From positions 558,416 through 622,415 of the forward strand of contig NZ_LMPU01000009.1 in the NCBI RefSeq assembly GCF_001423945.1: a DNA stretch of 64,000 nucleotides, read 5' to 3'. The DNA comes from Pedobacter sp. Leaf194. GTDB taxonomy: Bacteria > Bacteroidota > Bacteroidia > Sphingobacteriales > Sphingobacteriaceae. Position numbers and translations under genes: made by a program. The notes beneath the pieces are model-generated. The model searched no databases. It saw nothing but the letters and a program-made list of their open reading frames with translations, and was not told where the DNA came from. This document shows positions 28,662 through 38,083 of the stretch, in pieces. Numbering within the stretch: position 1 is the first letter of the stretch; each line of letters starts with the position of its first letter.

Positions 28662-30497
28662 ATGGCAAAAAACAGGAATACGATAAAAATGGAGGAAATA
28701 TCTTTCAGGCAGCGGTTATTATCCTTCAAAAATCTACCTGTTTTTTTTAAGATGGTATGGCAAAGCAGTCCACAAAAAACTTTAATAAGTTTAATTCTGC
28801 GCATTTTCAGATCTGCAATGCCTGTCGCCCTTTTGTATACGGGCAAACTTATTATCGATCAGGTGGTGGCTTTAAATTCAGGCGCTGCTAATGGCGACTC
28901 GACGCGTTTATGGGAACTGGTTGGACTTGAATTTGGGCTGGCAGTACTAACTGATGGCCTGAACAGAATGATTAACTTAACGGATAGTTTGCTTGGCGAT
29001 CTTTTCTCCAATCATACGTCAATGCGCATAATGCGCCATGCCACTGAGCTCGATTTAGACCAGTTTGAAGATTCTGTTTTCTATGATAAACTCGAACGGG
29101 CAAGACAACAAACCGTAGGCAGAACAATTTTACTTTCGCAGGTAATGAGCCAGGTTCAGGATTTTATTTCAATGGCATTCCTGTTAACTGGTTTAATTGC
29201 TTTTAATCCGTGGCTGATTTTGATGTTGTTGCTGGCTATAATTCCCTCCTTTCTGGGCGAATCATATTTCAACAGCAGAAATTACGCACTTTCCAGAAGT
29301 CAGACACCCGAGCGCAGGGAGCTCGATTATATACGTTACCTGGGTGCAAGTGATGAAACTGCAAAAGAGGTCAAGGTATTCGGTTTGTCTGACTTCATCA
29401 TCAACCGTTTCAAAACCTTATCTGATAAATTCTATTCTGACAATAGCAAATTAGCCTTAAGTCGTTCGGGATGGGGAACGCTTTTTTCGATAATGGGCAC
29501 CATCGGTTATTACGGCGCTTATGGGTTCATCATTTACCAAACCATTAATGGAAAAGCTTCAATTGGAAGTCTTACCTTTTTAGCAGGTTCTTTTCGCCAG
29601 TTGAGCAGCTTAATGGAAACCATGCTGTCCCGTTTCACAATGGTTTCTCAGGGCGCTATTTACCTGAATGATTTCATTGAGTTTTTTCAGATAAAACCAA
29701 AAATTACGCAGCCAGAAAAGCCGCTTCCTTTCCCCAATCCAATAAGGGAGGGGTTTGTGTTTGAAAACGTGGGTTTTCAATATCGTGGAGCACCAAAATA
29801 TGCCTGCAGGAATCTGACGTTTACCCTTCGACCCGGAGAAAAGCTTGCGCTTGTCGGCGAAAATGGAGCTGGCAAAACCACACTTGTAAAATTATTATCT
29901 CGGCTTTACGACCCAACCGAAGGCCGGATTCTATTGGATGGGCAGGATTTAAGAAATTATGATTTGAATGAGCTGCGCCACAACATGGGCATCATTTTTC
30001 AGGATTACATTCGATATCAAATGACATTTGCTCAAAACATAGCCGTTGGAAACATCGGTGAAATTGGCAACATGGACCTCATTTCTACAGCGGCACAACA
30101 GAGTTTGGCCGATTTACTCGTGGCTAAATTCCCACTCGGGTACGAGCAATCTTTAGGAAGAAAATTTAATGACGGCGTGGAATTATCGGGCGGAGAATGG
30201 CAAAAAGTAGCACTCGCGAGGGCATACATGAAAAATGCCCAGGTACTGATTTTAGACGAACCGACATCGGCGCTGGATGCCCGGGCAGAATATGAAGTTT
30301 TTCAACGATTTGCTGAACTCACGATAGGAAAATCAGCTGTGCTTATTTCGCACCGTTTCTCTACAGCTAGGCTGGCGGATAGGATTTTAGTATTGGAAAA
30401 AGGGATGATTCTCGAATCAGGAACGCATGCCGAATTACTCGAAAAACGAGGAAGATACGCGGAATTGTTCAATCTGCAGGCAATGGGTTACCAGTAA
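28662..30497 (+). CDS. ABC exporter, fused permease and ATPase
   Basis: A 611-residue half-transporter. The N-terminal ~340 residues form a six-span type IV exporter domain; the C-terminal ABC domain has Walker A 'LVGENGAGKTTLVKLL' near residue 397, Q-loop 'IIFQDYIRY', signature 'LSGGEWQKVALARA' near 507 and Walker B 'VLILDEPTSALD' near 527, then the H-loop 'LISHRFSTA'. It would function as a homodimer exporting a lipid, peptide or drug-like substrate. A second ATG at 28689 (MEEISFRQRL) is an equally plausible start. It is not near the polysaccharide locus, so no substrate is suggested by context. Confidence 0.9.
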   Translation: MAKNRNTIKMEEISFRQRLLSFKNLPVFFKMVWQSSPQKTLISLILRIFRSAMPVALLYTGKLIIDQVVALNSGAANGDSTRLWELVGLEFGLAVLTDGLNRMINLTDSLLGDLFSNHTSMRIMRHATELDLDQFEDSVFYDKLERARQQTVGRTILLSQVMSQVQDFISMAFLLTGLIAFNPWLILMLLLAIIPSFLGESYFNSRNYALSRSQTPERRELDYIRYLGASDETAKEVKVFGLSDFIINRFKTLSDKFYSDNSKLALSRSGWGTLFSIMGTIGYYGAYGFIIYQTINGKASIGSLTFLAGSFRQLSSLMETMLSRFTMVSQGAIYLNDFIEFFQIKPKITQPEKPLPFPNPIREGFVFENVGFQYRGAPKYACRNLTFTLRPGEKLALVGENGAGKTTLVKLLSRLYDPTEGRILLDGQDLRNYDLNELRHNMGIIFQDYIRYQMTFAQNIAVGNIGEIGNMDLISTAAQQSLADLLVAKFPLGYEQSLGRKFNDGVELSGGEWQKVALARAYMKNAQVLILDEPTSALDARAEYEVFQRFAELTIGKSAVLISHRFSTARLADRILVLEKGMILESGTHAELLEKRGRYAELFNLQAMGYQ

Positions 30498-30601
30498 AAA
30501 AGATTCCATTAAAAATTTCATACGCAATCATTTTCACTTAGCAGAGCGCTAAACTACGTTTAACACAACAATTTCAAATTTCGCATAGCGACGCAATTTG
30601 C

Positions 30602-30880
30602 TTAGTCAATTTTCACGCCTTTCCAAAAAGCCACATAACCTTTTATTTCCTTTGCGGCATCTTTAGGATTTGGGTAATACCAGGCTGCATCTTCATTTTT
30701 CTGACCATCTACTGTCAGCGTGTAGTATGATGCCTCTCCTTTCCAGGGACAAACCGTATGTTTATCTGAAGCCTGAAAAAAAGATTTGTTTATAGATGCA
30801 GGTGGAAAGTAATGATTGTTTTCAATTACAATGGTCTCATCACTTTCTGCCAATACCTGATTATTCCATGTCGCTTTCAT
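30602..30880 (-). CDS. DUF427 family protein
   Basis: A 92-residue protein with the DUF427 pattern: 'MKATWNNQVLAESDETIVIE', 'NHYFPPASI', 'VCPWKGEASYYTL' and 'AAWYYPNPKDAAKEIKGYVA'. The family is a small beta fold, widespread in bacteria and fungi, without an established biochemical role. It is a standalone gene convergent with the ABC exporter; no terminator is obvious in the 104 nt between them. Confidence 0.88.
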   Translation of the reverse strand: MKATWNNQVLAESDETIVIENNHYFPPASINKSFFQASDKHTVCPWKGEASYYTLTVDGQKNEDAAWYYPNPKDAAKEIKGYVAFWKGVKID

Positions 30881-30970
30881 AATTTTATGTTCTTGCTGGG
30901 AATAACCGTAAACGCTCGATTTTGTTTCAATGCTGTGCGCATATTTAAAGGTTTGAAATAGTCAGACTGA

Positions 30971-31195
30971 AAAAATGAACAAAATTTTCGTGCGAACGGT
31001 TTAGGTTTTAAAAGCTTAAGCGATATATATGAACCAACTAAAGGTTTAACAACAGCGTACGATGCCGAAGGGCAAACTGTTCGTCAGGAGGACGTATTGG
31101 CAAACAAACCTACGCCGGTGTACGATTTTATGGATAACAATGTTATTTACCTGACCGACTACCGCAATTATAACCGGGAAAGCAGAATAATATAA
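30971..31195 (+). pseudogene. Possible 3' remnant of a lost protein-coding gene
   Basis: A frame open for 74 codons from 30971 to the stop at 31193, without a start codon near its beginning (an in-frame stop lies just before, at 30968). The translation looks like real protein: 'NGLGFKSLSDIYEPTKGL', 'TAYDAEGQTVRQEDVLANK', 'PTPVYDFMDNNVIYLTDYRN'. It ends 10 nt before a hairpin terminator. It may be the 3' end of a gene truncated by deletion. I do not recognise the family. The rest of the 379-nt gap 30881-31259 holds only this and the terminator. Confidence 0.4.
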
Positions 31196-31204
31196 ATCGG
31201 TAAC

Positions 31205-31240
31205 AAAAAAGACCAGAAACGAATGCAACTGGTCTTTCTT
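31205..31240. terminator. Bidirectional hairpin terminator after pgk
   Basis: AAAGACCAG, a 12-nt loop, CTGGTCTTT, with A and T runs outside. It lies 20-55 nt after the pgk stop on the minus strand and 10 nt after the remnant frame on the plus strand. Confidence 0.75.
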
Positions 31241-31259
31241 GCTGAAATTATGATTTCAT

Positions 31260-32453
31260 TTATTCATTTATGGCCTTTACGCCCGGTAATTCTTTACCTT
31301 CCATGTACTCAAGTAAAGCGCCACCGCCCGTAGAAACGTAACTAACTTCGTCTTCCAAACCAAATTTTGCAATGGCTGCAGCAGAATCTCCGCCGCCGAT
31401 TAATGAAAATGCACCGTTATCTTTAGTTGCCGCAACAACTGCCTCAGCAACTGCTTTGGTGCCAAGCTCAAAATTTTCCATTTCGAAAACACCCATCGGG
31501 CCATTCCACAGTAAGGTTTTGGAGTTTTTTATAACATCCTGAAATAAAGCAACTGATTTCGGACCGATATCCAATCCCATCCAATCTGCAGGAATCTGAC
31601 CAGAAGTGACATCTTTTTTATCCGCATCATTAGCAAATTTATCAGCGATTACGGTATCAACAGGTAGAATTAAATTAACGCCTTTTGCTTTGGCTTTTTC
31701 GATGAGTTCGAGTGAAAGCTCCTGTTTGTCGGCTTCTAAAAGCGAAGTGCCAATTTCGCCGCCCTGTGCCTTCGCAAAGGTGTACGCCATTCCACCACCA
31801 ATAATAAGGTTATCAACTTTATCCAATAACTTTTCAATTAAAAGAATTTTGTCAGAAACCTTCGCACCGCCCATAATGGCTGTAAATGGCCGCTCAGGAT
31901 GATTTAGTACCTTTTCCGCATTCTCCAGTTCAGATGCCATTAAATAACCAAAATACTTTGCATCTGGAAAAAACTGAGCTATAACTGCTGTTGATGCATG
32001 TGCCCGGTGTGCTGTACCGAAAGCGTCGTTTACATAAACATCGCCTAATGCTGCTAATTTTTCAGCAAAAGCAACATCACCTTTTTCTTCCTCTTTGTAA
32101 AAACGAAGGTTTTCCAATAGCAACACTTCACCAGGTGCTAAATTTTTAGCCTCGTTTACTGCAGATTCACCGATGCAATCGTCGGCAAATTTTGCATCCA
32201 GACCCAACATTGAAGATAAATCGCCAAGTATATGCTTTAAAGAGTATTTGTCAGTCGGGCCATCTTTTGGGCGACCCAGGTGCGACATCAAAATTACGGC
32301 ACCTCCATCAGCTAAAATCTTTTTGATGGTTGGAAGTGCGGCCCGCATTCTTTTATCATCCGTAATTTTAAAATTATCATCCAAAGGAACATTGAAATCT
32401 ACTCTGATTAGCGCTTTTTTATCTTTAAAGTTAAACTGGTCTACTGTTTTCAT
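31260..32453 (-). CDS. pgk: Phosphoglycerate kinase
   Basis: A 397-residue monomeric glycolytic kinase converting 1,3-bisphosphoglycerate and ADP to 3-phosphoglycerate and ATP. Signature '[20 protein letters not shown]' near the N terminus, '[10 protein letters not shown]' (substrate-binding basic patch), '[12 protein letters not shown]', '[13 protein letters not shown]' and '[12 protein letters not shown]' (nucleotide-binding loop). Length is normal. An acetyltransferase gene ends 1 nt upstream of its start and gap lies further upstream on the same strand, so the glycolytic genes may be co-transcribed as gap-GNAT-pgk. Confidence 0.98.
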   Translation of the reverse strand: MKTVDQFNFKDKKALIRVDFNVPLDDNFKITDDKRMRAALPTIKKILADGGAVILMSHLGRPKDGPTDKYSLKHILGDLSSMLGLDAKFADDCIGESAVNEAKNLAPGEVLLLENLRFYKEEEKGDVAFAEKLAALGDVYVNDAFGTAHRAHASTAVIAQFFPDAKYFGYLMASELENAEKVLNHPERPFTAIMGGAKVSDKILLIEKLLDKVDNLIIGGGMAYTFAKAQGGEIGTSLLEADKQELSLELIEKAKAKGVNLILPVDTVIADKFANDADKKDVTSGQIPADWMGLDIGPKSVALFQDVIKNSKTLLWNGPMGVFEMENFELGTKAVAEAVVAATKDNGAFSLIGGGDSAAAIAKFGLEDEVSYVSTGGGALLEYMEGKELPGVKAINE

Positions 32454-32454
32454 G

Positions 32455-32895
32455 TTAATTATTTTGATTTAAGTTTAATTTCATTTCATAATGGAACCCG
32501 ATTCCAGGTATATCAAACTCGGGCGACTCCGTTTCGAAGCCTATTTTTTTATAAAATCCCGCAGCTGAAGAACGGGCATTGCACCACAAATAGGCGGTGT
32601 TGTATTCTTTTAAGTATTCAATCGCAAAATCTATTAGCGCCTTCCCATACCCTTTTCCATTATAATCGGGATGAGTTGCCATGCCCCGAAGCTGGTAGCC
32701 TTCGCCTGCATTTTCGAAAAAATCGTTACGCATAAAGCTGGCAACAGATTTAATATCGCCACCAAGCGCATAACCGAGATGAAAGGTATCATAAGCATCA
32801 TCACCCTGAAAAACGCAGTGTTCAAAGGATTTTCCGTTTCTTAAAACCAGACTTCTTAAGGAAAGAACCTCTGCTGCCGAGATAAATTTTACCAT
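32455..32895 (-). CDS. GNAT family N-acetyltransferase
   Basis: A 146-residue GNAT-fold protein starting at 32895 ([14 protein letters not shown]); the frame is open to 32922 but those nine extra residues overlap no family feature. The acetyl-CoA-binding motif A is '[19 protein letters not shown]', and the C-terminal '[15 protein letters not shown]' is the usual motif B. The acceptor is unknown. The stop codon lies 1 nt from the pgk start, so it is probably translationally linked to pgk although functionally unrelated. Confidence 0.85.
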   Translation of the reverse strand: MVKFISAAEVLSLRSLVLRNGKSFEHCVFQGDDAYDTFHLGYALGGDIKSVASFMRNDFFENAGEGYQLRGMATHPDYNGKGYGKALIDFAIEYLKEYNTAYLWCNARSSAAGFYKKIGFETESPEFDIPGIGFHYEMKLNLNQNN

Positions 32896-32999
32896 TAATA
32901 TAACTTTTAAAGGATGTTTCAAAGTTATGCAAACGTTCCCGTAAATTTTCTTCGTTTTTTTAATTGATTAACCGCATGAATCTTCAAATTGTTTGAATT

Positions 33000-34013
33000 T
33001 TACGCCTGCTGATGAGCAAGGGCAATTTTGTGCTGCTCAATTTTTTTAACCAAATCGACCAGTCGGCTGCTGTATCCATATTCGTTATCATACCAGCCAA
33101 CAACTTTTACCAGATCGCCAACGATGGATGTGAGCTGCGCATCAAATATGCAGGAATGCGGATTGTCGATAATATCAACAGAAACAATCGGGTCTTCTGT
33201 GTATTCCAATATTGCAGAAAAACCACCTTCTGAGGCGGCTTTAAAAGCAGCGTTTATTTCCTGAATGGTTGTCTTTTCTTTCAAGATGCAGGTAAAATCC
33301 GTTAAGGACCCATTTAGAACAGGAACGCGTATCCCCGCTCCGCCCAGCTTACCATCGAGCTCTGGAAAAATATGGGTAATCGCTTTTGCAGCGCCCGTAG
33401 TTGTGGGGATAATTGATGCCGAGGCAGCCCTCGCCCTGCGTAAATCTTTATGGTTGCTATCGTGCAGGTTTTGGTCGCCTGTCATTGAGTGAATTGTAGT
33501 AATATAACCTTCCACAACGCCCCATTTATCGTTCAGGATCTTAATCATTGGTGCGATGTTGTTTGTGGTACAACTGGCATTAGATAAGATTTTGCTGCTC
33601 AAATCTATTTCATCATCATTTACACCCAAAACAACCATAGGAATATCATCAGCCGCAGGGGCAGAAATCAGAACCTGCTTGGCACCGGAAATTAAATGAC
33701 CTTCGGCAGCCTCAAGTGATAGGTTTTTACCCGTGCAATCTACAACGATATCTACCTTTAAGGCCGACCACGGTAATTGAACGGCATGTTTTATTGAAAA
33801 AACAGGTATCGTCATTTTATCAATTACCAATGCATCCGGCTTCGATTTAACGCTTCCTTTGTAAACCCCATGAACGGTATCGTACTTGAAAAGGTGTGCC
33901 ATCGTATTGGGTTTAGACAAATCGTTAATCGCCACCACTTCAAAACCTTCGGCCAGGGCCAAACGTAAAAAGGTTCTACCTATCCTGCCAAAACCATTTA
34001 TTGCTATTCTCAT
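33000..34013 (-). CDS. gap: Glyceraldehyde-3-phosphate dehydrogenase, type I
   Basis: A 337-residue NAD-dependent dehydrogenase of glycolysis. The Rossmann start is 'MRIAINGFGRIGRTFLRLAL', the catalytic cysteine C148 lies in 'SNASCTTNNIAPM', and 'VGWYDNEYGYSSRLVDLV' is the diagnostic C-terminal motif. Length is normal. It lies 104 nt upstream of the GNAT-pgk pair on the same strand. A cytosolic housekeeping role is expected; a second gap copy elsewhere is common in the phylum and cannot be excluded. Confidence 0.97.
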   Translation of the reverse strand: MRIAINGFGRIGRTFLRLALAEGFEVVAINDLSKPNTMAHLFKYDTVHGVYKGSVKSKPDALVIDKMTIPVFSIKHAVQLPWSALKVDIVVDCTGKNLSLEAAEGHLISGAKQVLISAPAADDIPMVVLGVNDDEIDLSSKILSNASCTTNNIAPMIKILNDKWGVVEGYITTIHSMTGDQNLHDSNHKDLRRARAASASIIPTTTGAAKAITHIFPELDGKLGGAGIRVPVLNGSLTDFTCILKEKTTIQEINAAFKAASEGGFSAILEYTEDPIVSVDIIDNPHSCIFDAQLTSIVGDLVKVVGWYDNEYGYSSRLVDLVKKIEQHKIALAHQQA

Positions 34014-34087
34014 TGATAAAAATTAGAGCGCAAAATTACTGTTTATTTTTAGATTGGATTGTAAAAGATTTTAATTGCGAAGCCGCA

Positions 34088-35197
34088 TTAAATATCTGTT
34101 CGCAGCTGCTGCCTTTTAGCCAGGTTGTCCTTTTTCCGAAGCCGATAGAAAAGCATGAGATCAAAAACCACACATAGCCCGATGATGAAGAAAATGAGGA
34201 AAAAGTTACCTAGATTTTGCATCAGTGTAGCCATTATAACGATGCTGAGGTTCAAAATACAAGTTGCTATCGTGATAAGCGATGGCTTCAAACCGAGTCG
34301 CTCCAACCTGTGGTGAATGTGGTTTCTATCGCCCTCAAATGGCGATTTACCCTTGAGCAGGCGCACTGCAAATATCCGTAGCGAATCAAAAATCGGCACA
34401 ATTAAAATAGACACTGCAACGGCAGGTGCTGAATAAATAAAGGGTTCGGATTTGCCACCAAACTTGTTTAATTCTATAAACTTTATGGCCAATGCAGCCG
34501 TAACCAAACCAATAATTAAAGCGCCGGTATCGCCCATAAATATTTTGGCGGGGTACCAGTTGTATTTCAGGAAACCGGCAATTGCACCAGCCAATGCGAA
34601 GGCGATAAATGCATAGTGCATCTGGTGCATCAAGGCGAAAAATACCCCAAAAATTGCATTGGCAAGAATGCCCACGGCACCCGCTAAACCATCAATTCCA
34701 TCAATCAGGTTGAAGGCATTATTTAAAAAAATGATCAGAATAACGGAAAAAACACCACCCCAGAGCGTGGGCATATCGCCTATTCCTAAAACCCCATACA
34801 AACTGGTTAACCGAAATCCTCCAAAGAAAACAAGGATGATGGCCACAAGCAGTTGCAAAATAAATTTTGTACTGGTGTTGCTGCCATAAACATCGTCTTT
34901 TAAGCCTAAGGTAGCTAAAATGATGCAGGAAGTAATGAGGAAATTTGCTTCTTCGAATTTAACAAGCGTTGAGAAAAGTAAAGTCGTGATCGTAAAACTG
35001 GCTACGATTGCCGTACCGCCCAAACGCGAGATATTGCGCTTATGGCTTTTGCGGTGCATATCATTCTGATCAAATAGCTGATATTTATCGGATGTGAAAA
35101 TAATGGAAGGAATGCTTAAAATCACAATAAGGCAAGCCAACGATGCGATAGCGAAATAAAAAAACTCCGGACTTGTATTTAATAAGTGTGTAAGCAA
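34088..35197 (-). CDS. WecA-like polyprenyl-phosphate HexNAc-1-phosphate transferase
   Basis: A 369-residue polytopic enzyme with about ten membrane segments. MraY/WecA family motifs: 'LGLKDDVYG' with the catalytic Asp pair at 101-102, '[14 protein letters not shown]', '[14 protein letters not shown]' and '[15 protein letters not shown]'. The HIHHRL form places it with WecA/WbpL-type enzymes rather than MraY. It loads a sugar-1-phosphate onto undecaprenyl phosphate to start O-antigen, capsule or enterobacterial-common-antigen-like chains. It lies at the edge of the polysaccharide locus and is the only initiating transferase seen here. Confidence 0.88.
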   Translation of the reverse strand: MLTHLLNTSPEFFYFAIASLACLIVILSIPSIIFTSDKYQLFDQNDMHRKSHKRNISRLGGTAIVASFTITTLLFSTLVKFEEANFLITSCIILATLGLKDDVYGSNTSTKFILQLLVAIILVFFGGFRLTSLYGVLGIGDMPTLWGGVFSVILIIFLNNAFNLIDGIDGLAGAVGILANAIFGVFFALMHQMHYAFIAFALAGAIAGFLKYNWYPAKIFMGDTGALIIGLVTAALAIKFIELNKFGGKSEPFIYSAPAVAVSILIVPIFDSLRIFAVRLLKGKSPFEGDRNHIHHRLERLGLKPSLITIATCILNLSIVIMATLMQNLGNFFLIFFIIGLCVVFDLMLFYRLRKKDNLAKRQQLRTDI

Positions 35198-35490
35198 TAT
35201 TGTAGAAGTTTTGCTAACAAATATAACAATTAAGACAACAGTGTCAGTTTACAAAATTAGGAATATTGATTTACGCATGGATAAAATGCGGTGAAAATTA
35301 CCGTTCAGTTTGTTCAGTAACGAACGATTTATGATTAAGATGAGTTGCGGTCATTAGCTGCAACGAGGCATCCGTAATTGTACGACGCATTTTGTATTGC
35401 AATAAAATTGCTATTCCATAAGTCTTCCTTCTGAGGAGATGTGGAGATTTTACTTGGCAAAAGTTCAGGTAAGCAAGTAAAAATTTTTAG

Positions 35491-36234
35491 CTACCAAAAC
35501 TGCACGAGTTTAGACAACTTTTTCTTCAAAATTACCATCACCGGAAGTGGAATTTTATTGCGTTTTAAGGCTTTATAATCGTTTAAAAAAGCCTTGCAGA
35601 GACTGGTTAAAGAGTTATTACTAACCCCACCCGCACGCATGTTTACCATAAGCATTGGCAAATAAGCAGCTTTAAGCCGGTGCGTGTAGAAATACCTTAA
35701 TATCAGGTCGTAATCTGCGGCGGTTCCTAAATCGTTAGCATACATTCCATGCCGCTCGAAGAGGCTCCGTTTTAAATATAAAGTTGGGTGCGCAGGCATC
35801 CAGCCACTTAAAATATCGCTTGCGGTTGCTTCTCTAGATTTCCACTGCCTCAATACCCTATTCGATTGCGGCATTATGTAATTTAAATCACCGTAAACGG
35901 CATCGATACCGGCAGAAAGCGCAAATGTTTTTGCCACCGCGTCGATTACGCCGGAATTAGCCAGCATATCATCGGCATTTAAAAGCCCAACCACCTCACC
36001 CCTTGCCAGATTGATGCCTTTGTTTATTGCTTCGTATAGTCCGCTATCAGGTTCTGAAATTAAATGGCCAATATGCGGCCTGTACTGTTGCAAAATTGAT
36101 AAGGTCGAATCAGAAGAATTTCCATCAATAACAATATACTCAATATCACCGTATGATTGCCTAATAACCGATTCTACACAATCTTTTATGTAAGCTTCAC
36201 CATTATAAACTACTGTGATAATCGTTATTTTCAT
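35491..36234 (-). CDS. Glycosyltransferase family 2
   Basis: A 247-residue GT-A fold enzyme of the WcaA/WcaE type. N-terminal 'MKITIITVVYNGEAYIKDCV', nucleotide-sugar pocket 'YIVIDGNSSDSTL', 'EVVGLLNADDMLANSGV' (DD metal-binding region) and 'AADYDLILRYF'. The first 32 nt overlap the 3' end of the small secreted protein gene at 36203-36643. It is oriented away from the main plus-strand glycosyltransferase run and is followed by 293 nt without recognisable features before the WecA-like gene. Confidence 0.87.
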   Translation of the reverse strand: MKITIITVVYNGEAYIKDCVESVIRQSYGDIEYIVIDGNSSDSTLSILQQYRPHIGHLISEPDSGLYEAINKGINLARGEVVGLLNADDMLANSGVIDAVAKTFALSAGIDAVYGDLNYIMPQSNRVLRQWKSREATASDILSGWMPAHPTLYLKRSLFERHGMYANDLGTAADYDLILRYFYTHRLKAAYLPMLMVNMRAGGVSNNSLTSLCKAFLNDYKALKRNKIPLPVMVILKKKLSKLVQFW

Positions 36235-36643
36235 CCGCTATGCGCCAGATTTTTCTAAGTTGCAAAACTGCAATTCCGGTTGTAAAGATAAAAAATATGG
36301 AGGTATAATCGTCGAGCGGACAATTGGTTGGATCAATGCTCGCATATATTCCTGTTCGATAGAAACGTATGCCAATTACTTGCGGCGGACCACTGCTTAC
36401 TTCGTATTGCTGGTAGACAGCACAAGTTCCGCCAATATCCCGAATACAACCATAAGTCTGCGACCCGTCGGTTCTTGAGCCAGCTATTTCTCCTGCTCTG
36501 GTAACCGGACCAGAGATTATGGTTTGCCATTCAGTTGGACTTCCAGCCCCATAAGGTGTGTAGTACAGATAATCTGACATCCCTCTAACTATATGGCAGC
36601 CGTAGATTTCACCAAATGAATTTTTAGCACGTAATAATCCCAA
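36203..36643 (-). CDS. Array copy 1: small secreted Cys-rich protein, C-x-L-D-D-Y tail, start uncertain
   Basis: The coordinates given start at a TTG (36643), which would leave out the signal peptide. The same frame is open further upstream to a stop near 36707 and encodes 'QNVFLGFIIFFLGLLRAKNS' just before the conserved Gly-Cys ('EIYGCHI'), so a signal peptide exists but no ATG, GTG or other good start precedes it. This may be a start-loss allele, or translation may use a rare codon. The tail is 'NCPLDDY', 16 residues, 'RK', followed by about 15 extra residues that overlap the start of the GT2 gene by 32 nt. Internal 'YGCIRDIGGTCAVY' holds two more cysteines. Function unknown. Confidence 0.6.
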   Translation of the reverse strand: MGLLRAKNSFGEIYGCHIVRGMSDYLYYTPYGAGSPTEWQTIISGPVTRAGEIAGSRTDGSQTYGCIRDIGGTCAVYQQYEVSSGPPQVIGIRFYRTGIYASIDPTNCPLDDYTSIFFIFTTGIAVLQLRKIWRIADENNDYHSSL

Positions 36644-36905
36644 GAAAAATATAATAAAACCTAGAAAGACGTTTTGAGATGTGATGTAAGAGCGGGATGA
36701 TTAAACACAACTTTTTCATAAGCTATAGTATTAATCATACCTTGAAGATAGCATTTGTTTTCGAATGTGCAAGCAGTTAATACATTGTTTCCCTGTATTT
36801 TGATTAGCGAACGGTGGGTGGAAATTTCAGAGGAGCGTTGATGACGATTGGGATATTCGTTTAAAAAAAAACAGTTGCTACGGGCAAATAGCGAACGCAT
36901 TACCC

Positions 36906-37352
36906 TTAAGCAAACTTCCTTTTTCGAATTGCTAATAAGCCCATTGTACAGGCAACCGCGGCAAGCGGAAGGGTGTAATCATCTAAATCACAATTTAAAG
37001 CATAGCTGGAGTAATATGTACCGCGGGTTGCAAGATAACCCAAATCCAAAAAATAACGATTGCCACAAGTTACCACATACAGCAACGGCGTTGCACCCAC
37101 AACAACGGTAACCACCCCTCCGCCTGTGCAAACAAAACAGGCTTTAGCGGTGCTCGCCACTCCGTTGTAGCAGGAATTTCCAGGTTGCTGGTAAACCTTT
37201 AAATCAGCTGCTATCGAAACACCAATTGCCGGAGTAGTTTCTAATGTATAAAGTTGTGATCCAATTGCGCATCCTTCAGCAGCATTTGCAACGCTGAAAG
37301 CAAAAAGAAATCCCGCAATAAGAATCCACCGACAGAAACCCATAATTACCAT
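36906..37352 (-). CDS. Array copy 2: small secreted Cys-rich protein with C-x-L-D-D-Y tail
   Basis: A 148-residue protein from the ATG at 37352 (a second ATG at 37343 gives MGFCRW); the frame is open to 37388 but the upstream residues are not signal-like. Signal peptide 'WILIAGFLFAFSVANA' with cleavage before AEGC. The mature region has the early Gly-Cys, 'ACFVC' and 'VTCGNRYF', so several possible disulfides. The tail is 'NCDLDDY', 16 residues ('TLPLAAVACTMGLLAI'), then 'RKRKFA'. A -7-like element TAATTTTG lies 12-19 nt upstream of the start. No homologous family is recognised; the layout suggests an exported protein retained or processed through its C terminus. Confidence 0.7.
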   Translation of the reverse strand: MVIMGFCRWILIAGFLFAFSVANAAEGCAIGSQLYTLETTPAIGVSIAADLKVYQQPGNSCYNGVASTAKACFVCTGGGVVTVVVGATPLLYVVTCGNRYFLDLGYLATRGTYYSSYALNCDLDDYTLPLAAVACTMGLLAIRKRKFA

Positions 37353-37363
37353 ATATGATGGCG

Positions 37364-37371
37364 CAAAATTA
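37364..37371 (-). promoter_or_regulatory. Candidate -7 promoter element of array copy 2
   Basis: Minus-strand TAATTTTG, a full match to the Bacteroidota TAnnTTTG consensus, 12-19 nt upstream of the ATG at 37352. No clear -33 TTG at the usual spacing. Confidence 0.35.
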
Positions 37372-37460
37372 CTTAGGCAAGGGAGCACAACCTACGTTCG
37401 TTTCATTCAATTTGGAGAATTACTTACCATCATGCATTAAAACGATAGCTTCATTCGTTT

Positions 37461-37847
37461 TTACTTTTTTCGATGCTGCTTCCGGATTATAAGCATTCCA
37501 CAGAGGCCAGCTGCGGCACTTAAGGCAAAGGTGTAATTGTCTAGGTTGCATTGAACCATTTGAAAATTAGTACTCCTTATTCCTACACTTGCCATATCCG
37601 AGCAGGCGAGACCTGTTATCGTTGCACAAACATAACATGCACTTCCGGTTTTAGGTGTCCAACTGCAATTATTTGCAGACAGTGCAGTTTGCAAACCGCC
37701 GCGTTGAAATGTTTCTAGTCCCAAATGGTTAAATAAGGTTGCGCTTCGGTATACGATATTATTTGGCAACAGACACCCATCCACAGCGAAAGCAGGAGAA
37801 TGTAAAGAAAGCATACAAATCACGAACAAAATTTTCCTACTAGACAT
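37461..37847 (-). CDS. Array copy 3: small secreted Cys-rich protein with C-x-L-D-N-Y tail
   Basis: A 128-residue protein starting at the ATG at 37847 (MSSRKILFVICMLSLHSPAF); a GTG at 37862 is in frame but would overlap a promoter-like element. The signal peptide ends near AFA, before VDGC. The mature region shows 'ANNCSW', 'SACYVC' and 'GLACSDM'. The tail is 'QCNLDNY', 16 residues ('TFALSAAAGLCGMLII'), then 'RKQHRKK'. The 'C-[FY]-V-C' pair is shared with copy 2, the closest sign of homology outside the tail. Function unknown. Confidence 0.7.
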   Translation of the reverse strand: MSSRKILFVICMLSLHSPAFAVDGCLLPNNIVYRSATLFNHLGLETFQRGGLQTALSANNCSWTPKTGSACYVCATITGLACSDMASVGIRSTNFQMVQCNLDNYTFALSAAAGLCGMLIIRKQHRKK

Positions 37848-37861
37848 ACATATTCTTTCCA

Positions 37862-37869
37862 CAAAAATA
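37862..37869 (-). promoter_or_regulatory. Candidate -7 promoter element of array copy 3
   Basis: Minus-strand TATTTTTG, 15-22 nt upstream of the ATG at 37847, implying a very short leader if used. The same octamer precedes copies 4 and 7. Confidence 0.35.
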
Positions 37870-38083
37870 TGGTAGCCGGAGAGAAAATTAGTTGTGCATT
37901 TTGTTCAATTACTGACACTTAAGTGATACTAAACAGGCGATTAAATGTGAAGAGTTTGATGAGCAAAAACGAACAACATTGCGAGACAACCACACAATGG
38001 TCTAATAATGACGAAAGTTTTAATATTGGACTGGAAAATTATCGAGATGAGAAGTATTTGGAAAGGTCTATGTAGCAAGTGAA

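Noticed and set aside
36661..36900. 79-codon minus-strand frame between array copies 1 and 2
   Set aside because: No signal peptide, no array tail and odd composition; more likely an accidental frame, although it might hide a relic of the start of copy 1.
37959..38075. Plus-strand open frame of 38 codons (MSKNEQHCETTTQWSNNDES...) between array copies 3 and 4
   Set aside because: Short, no promoter or ribosome-binding site, no recognised family; could be a fragment but evidence is too thin to call a gene.
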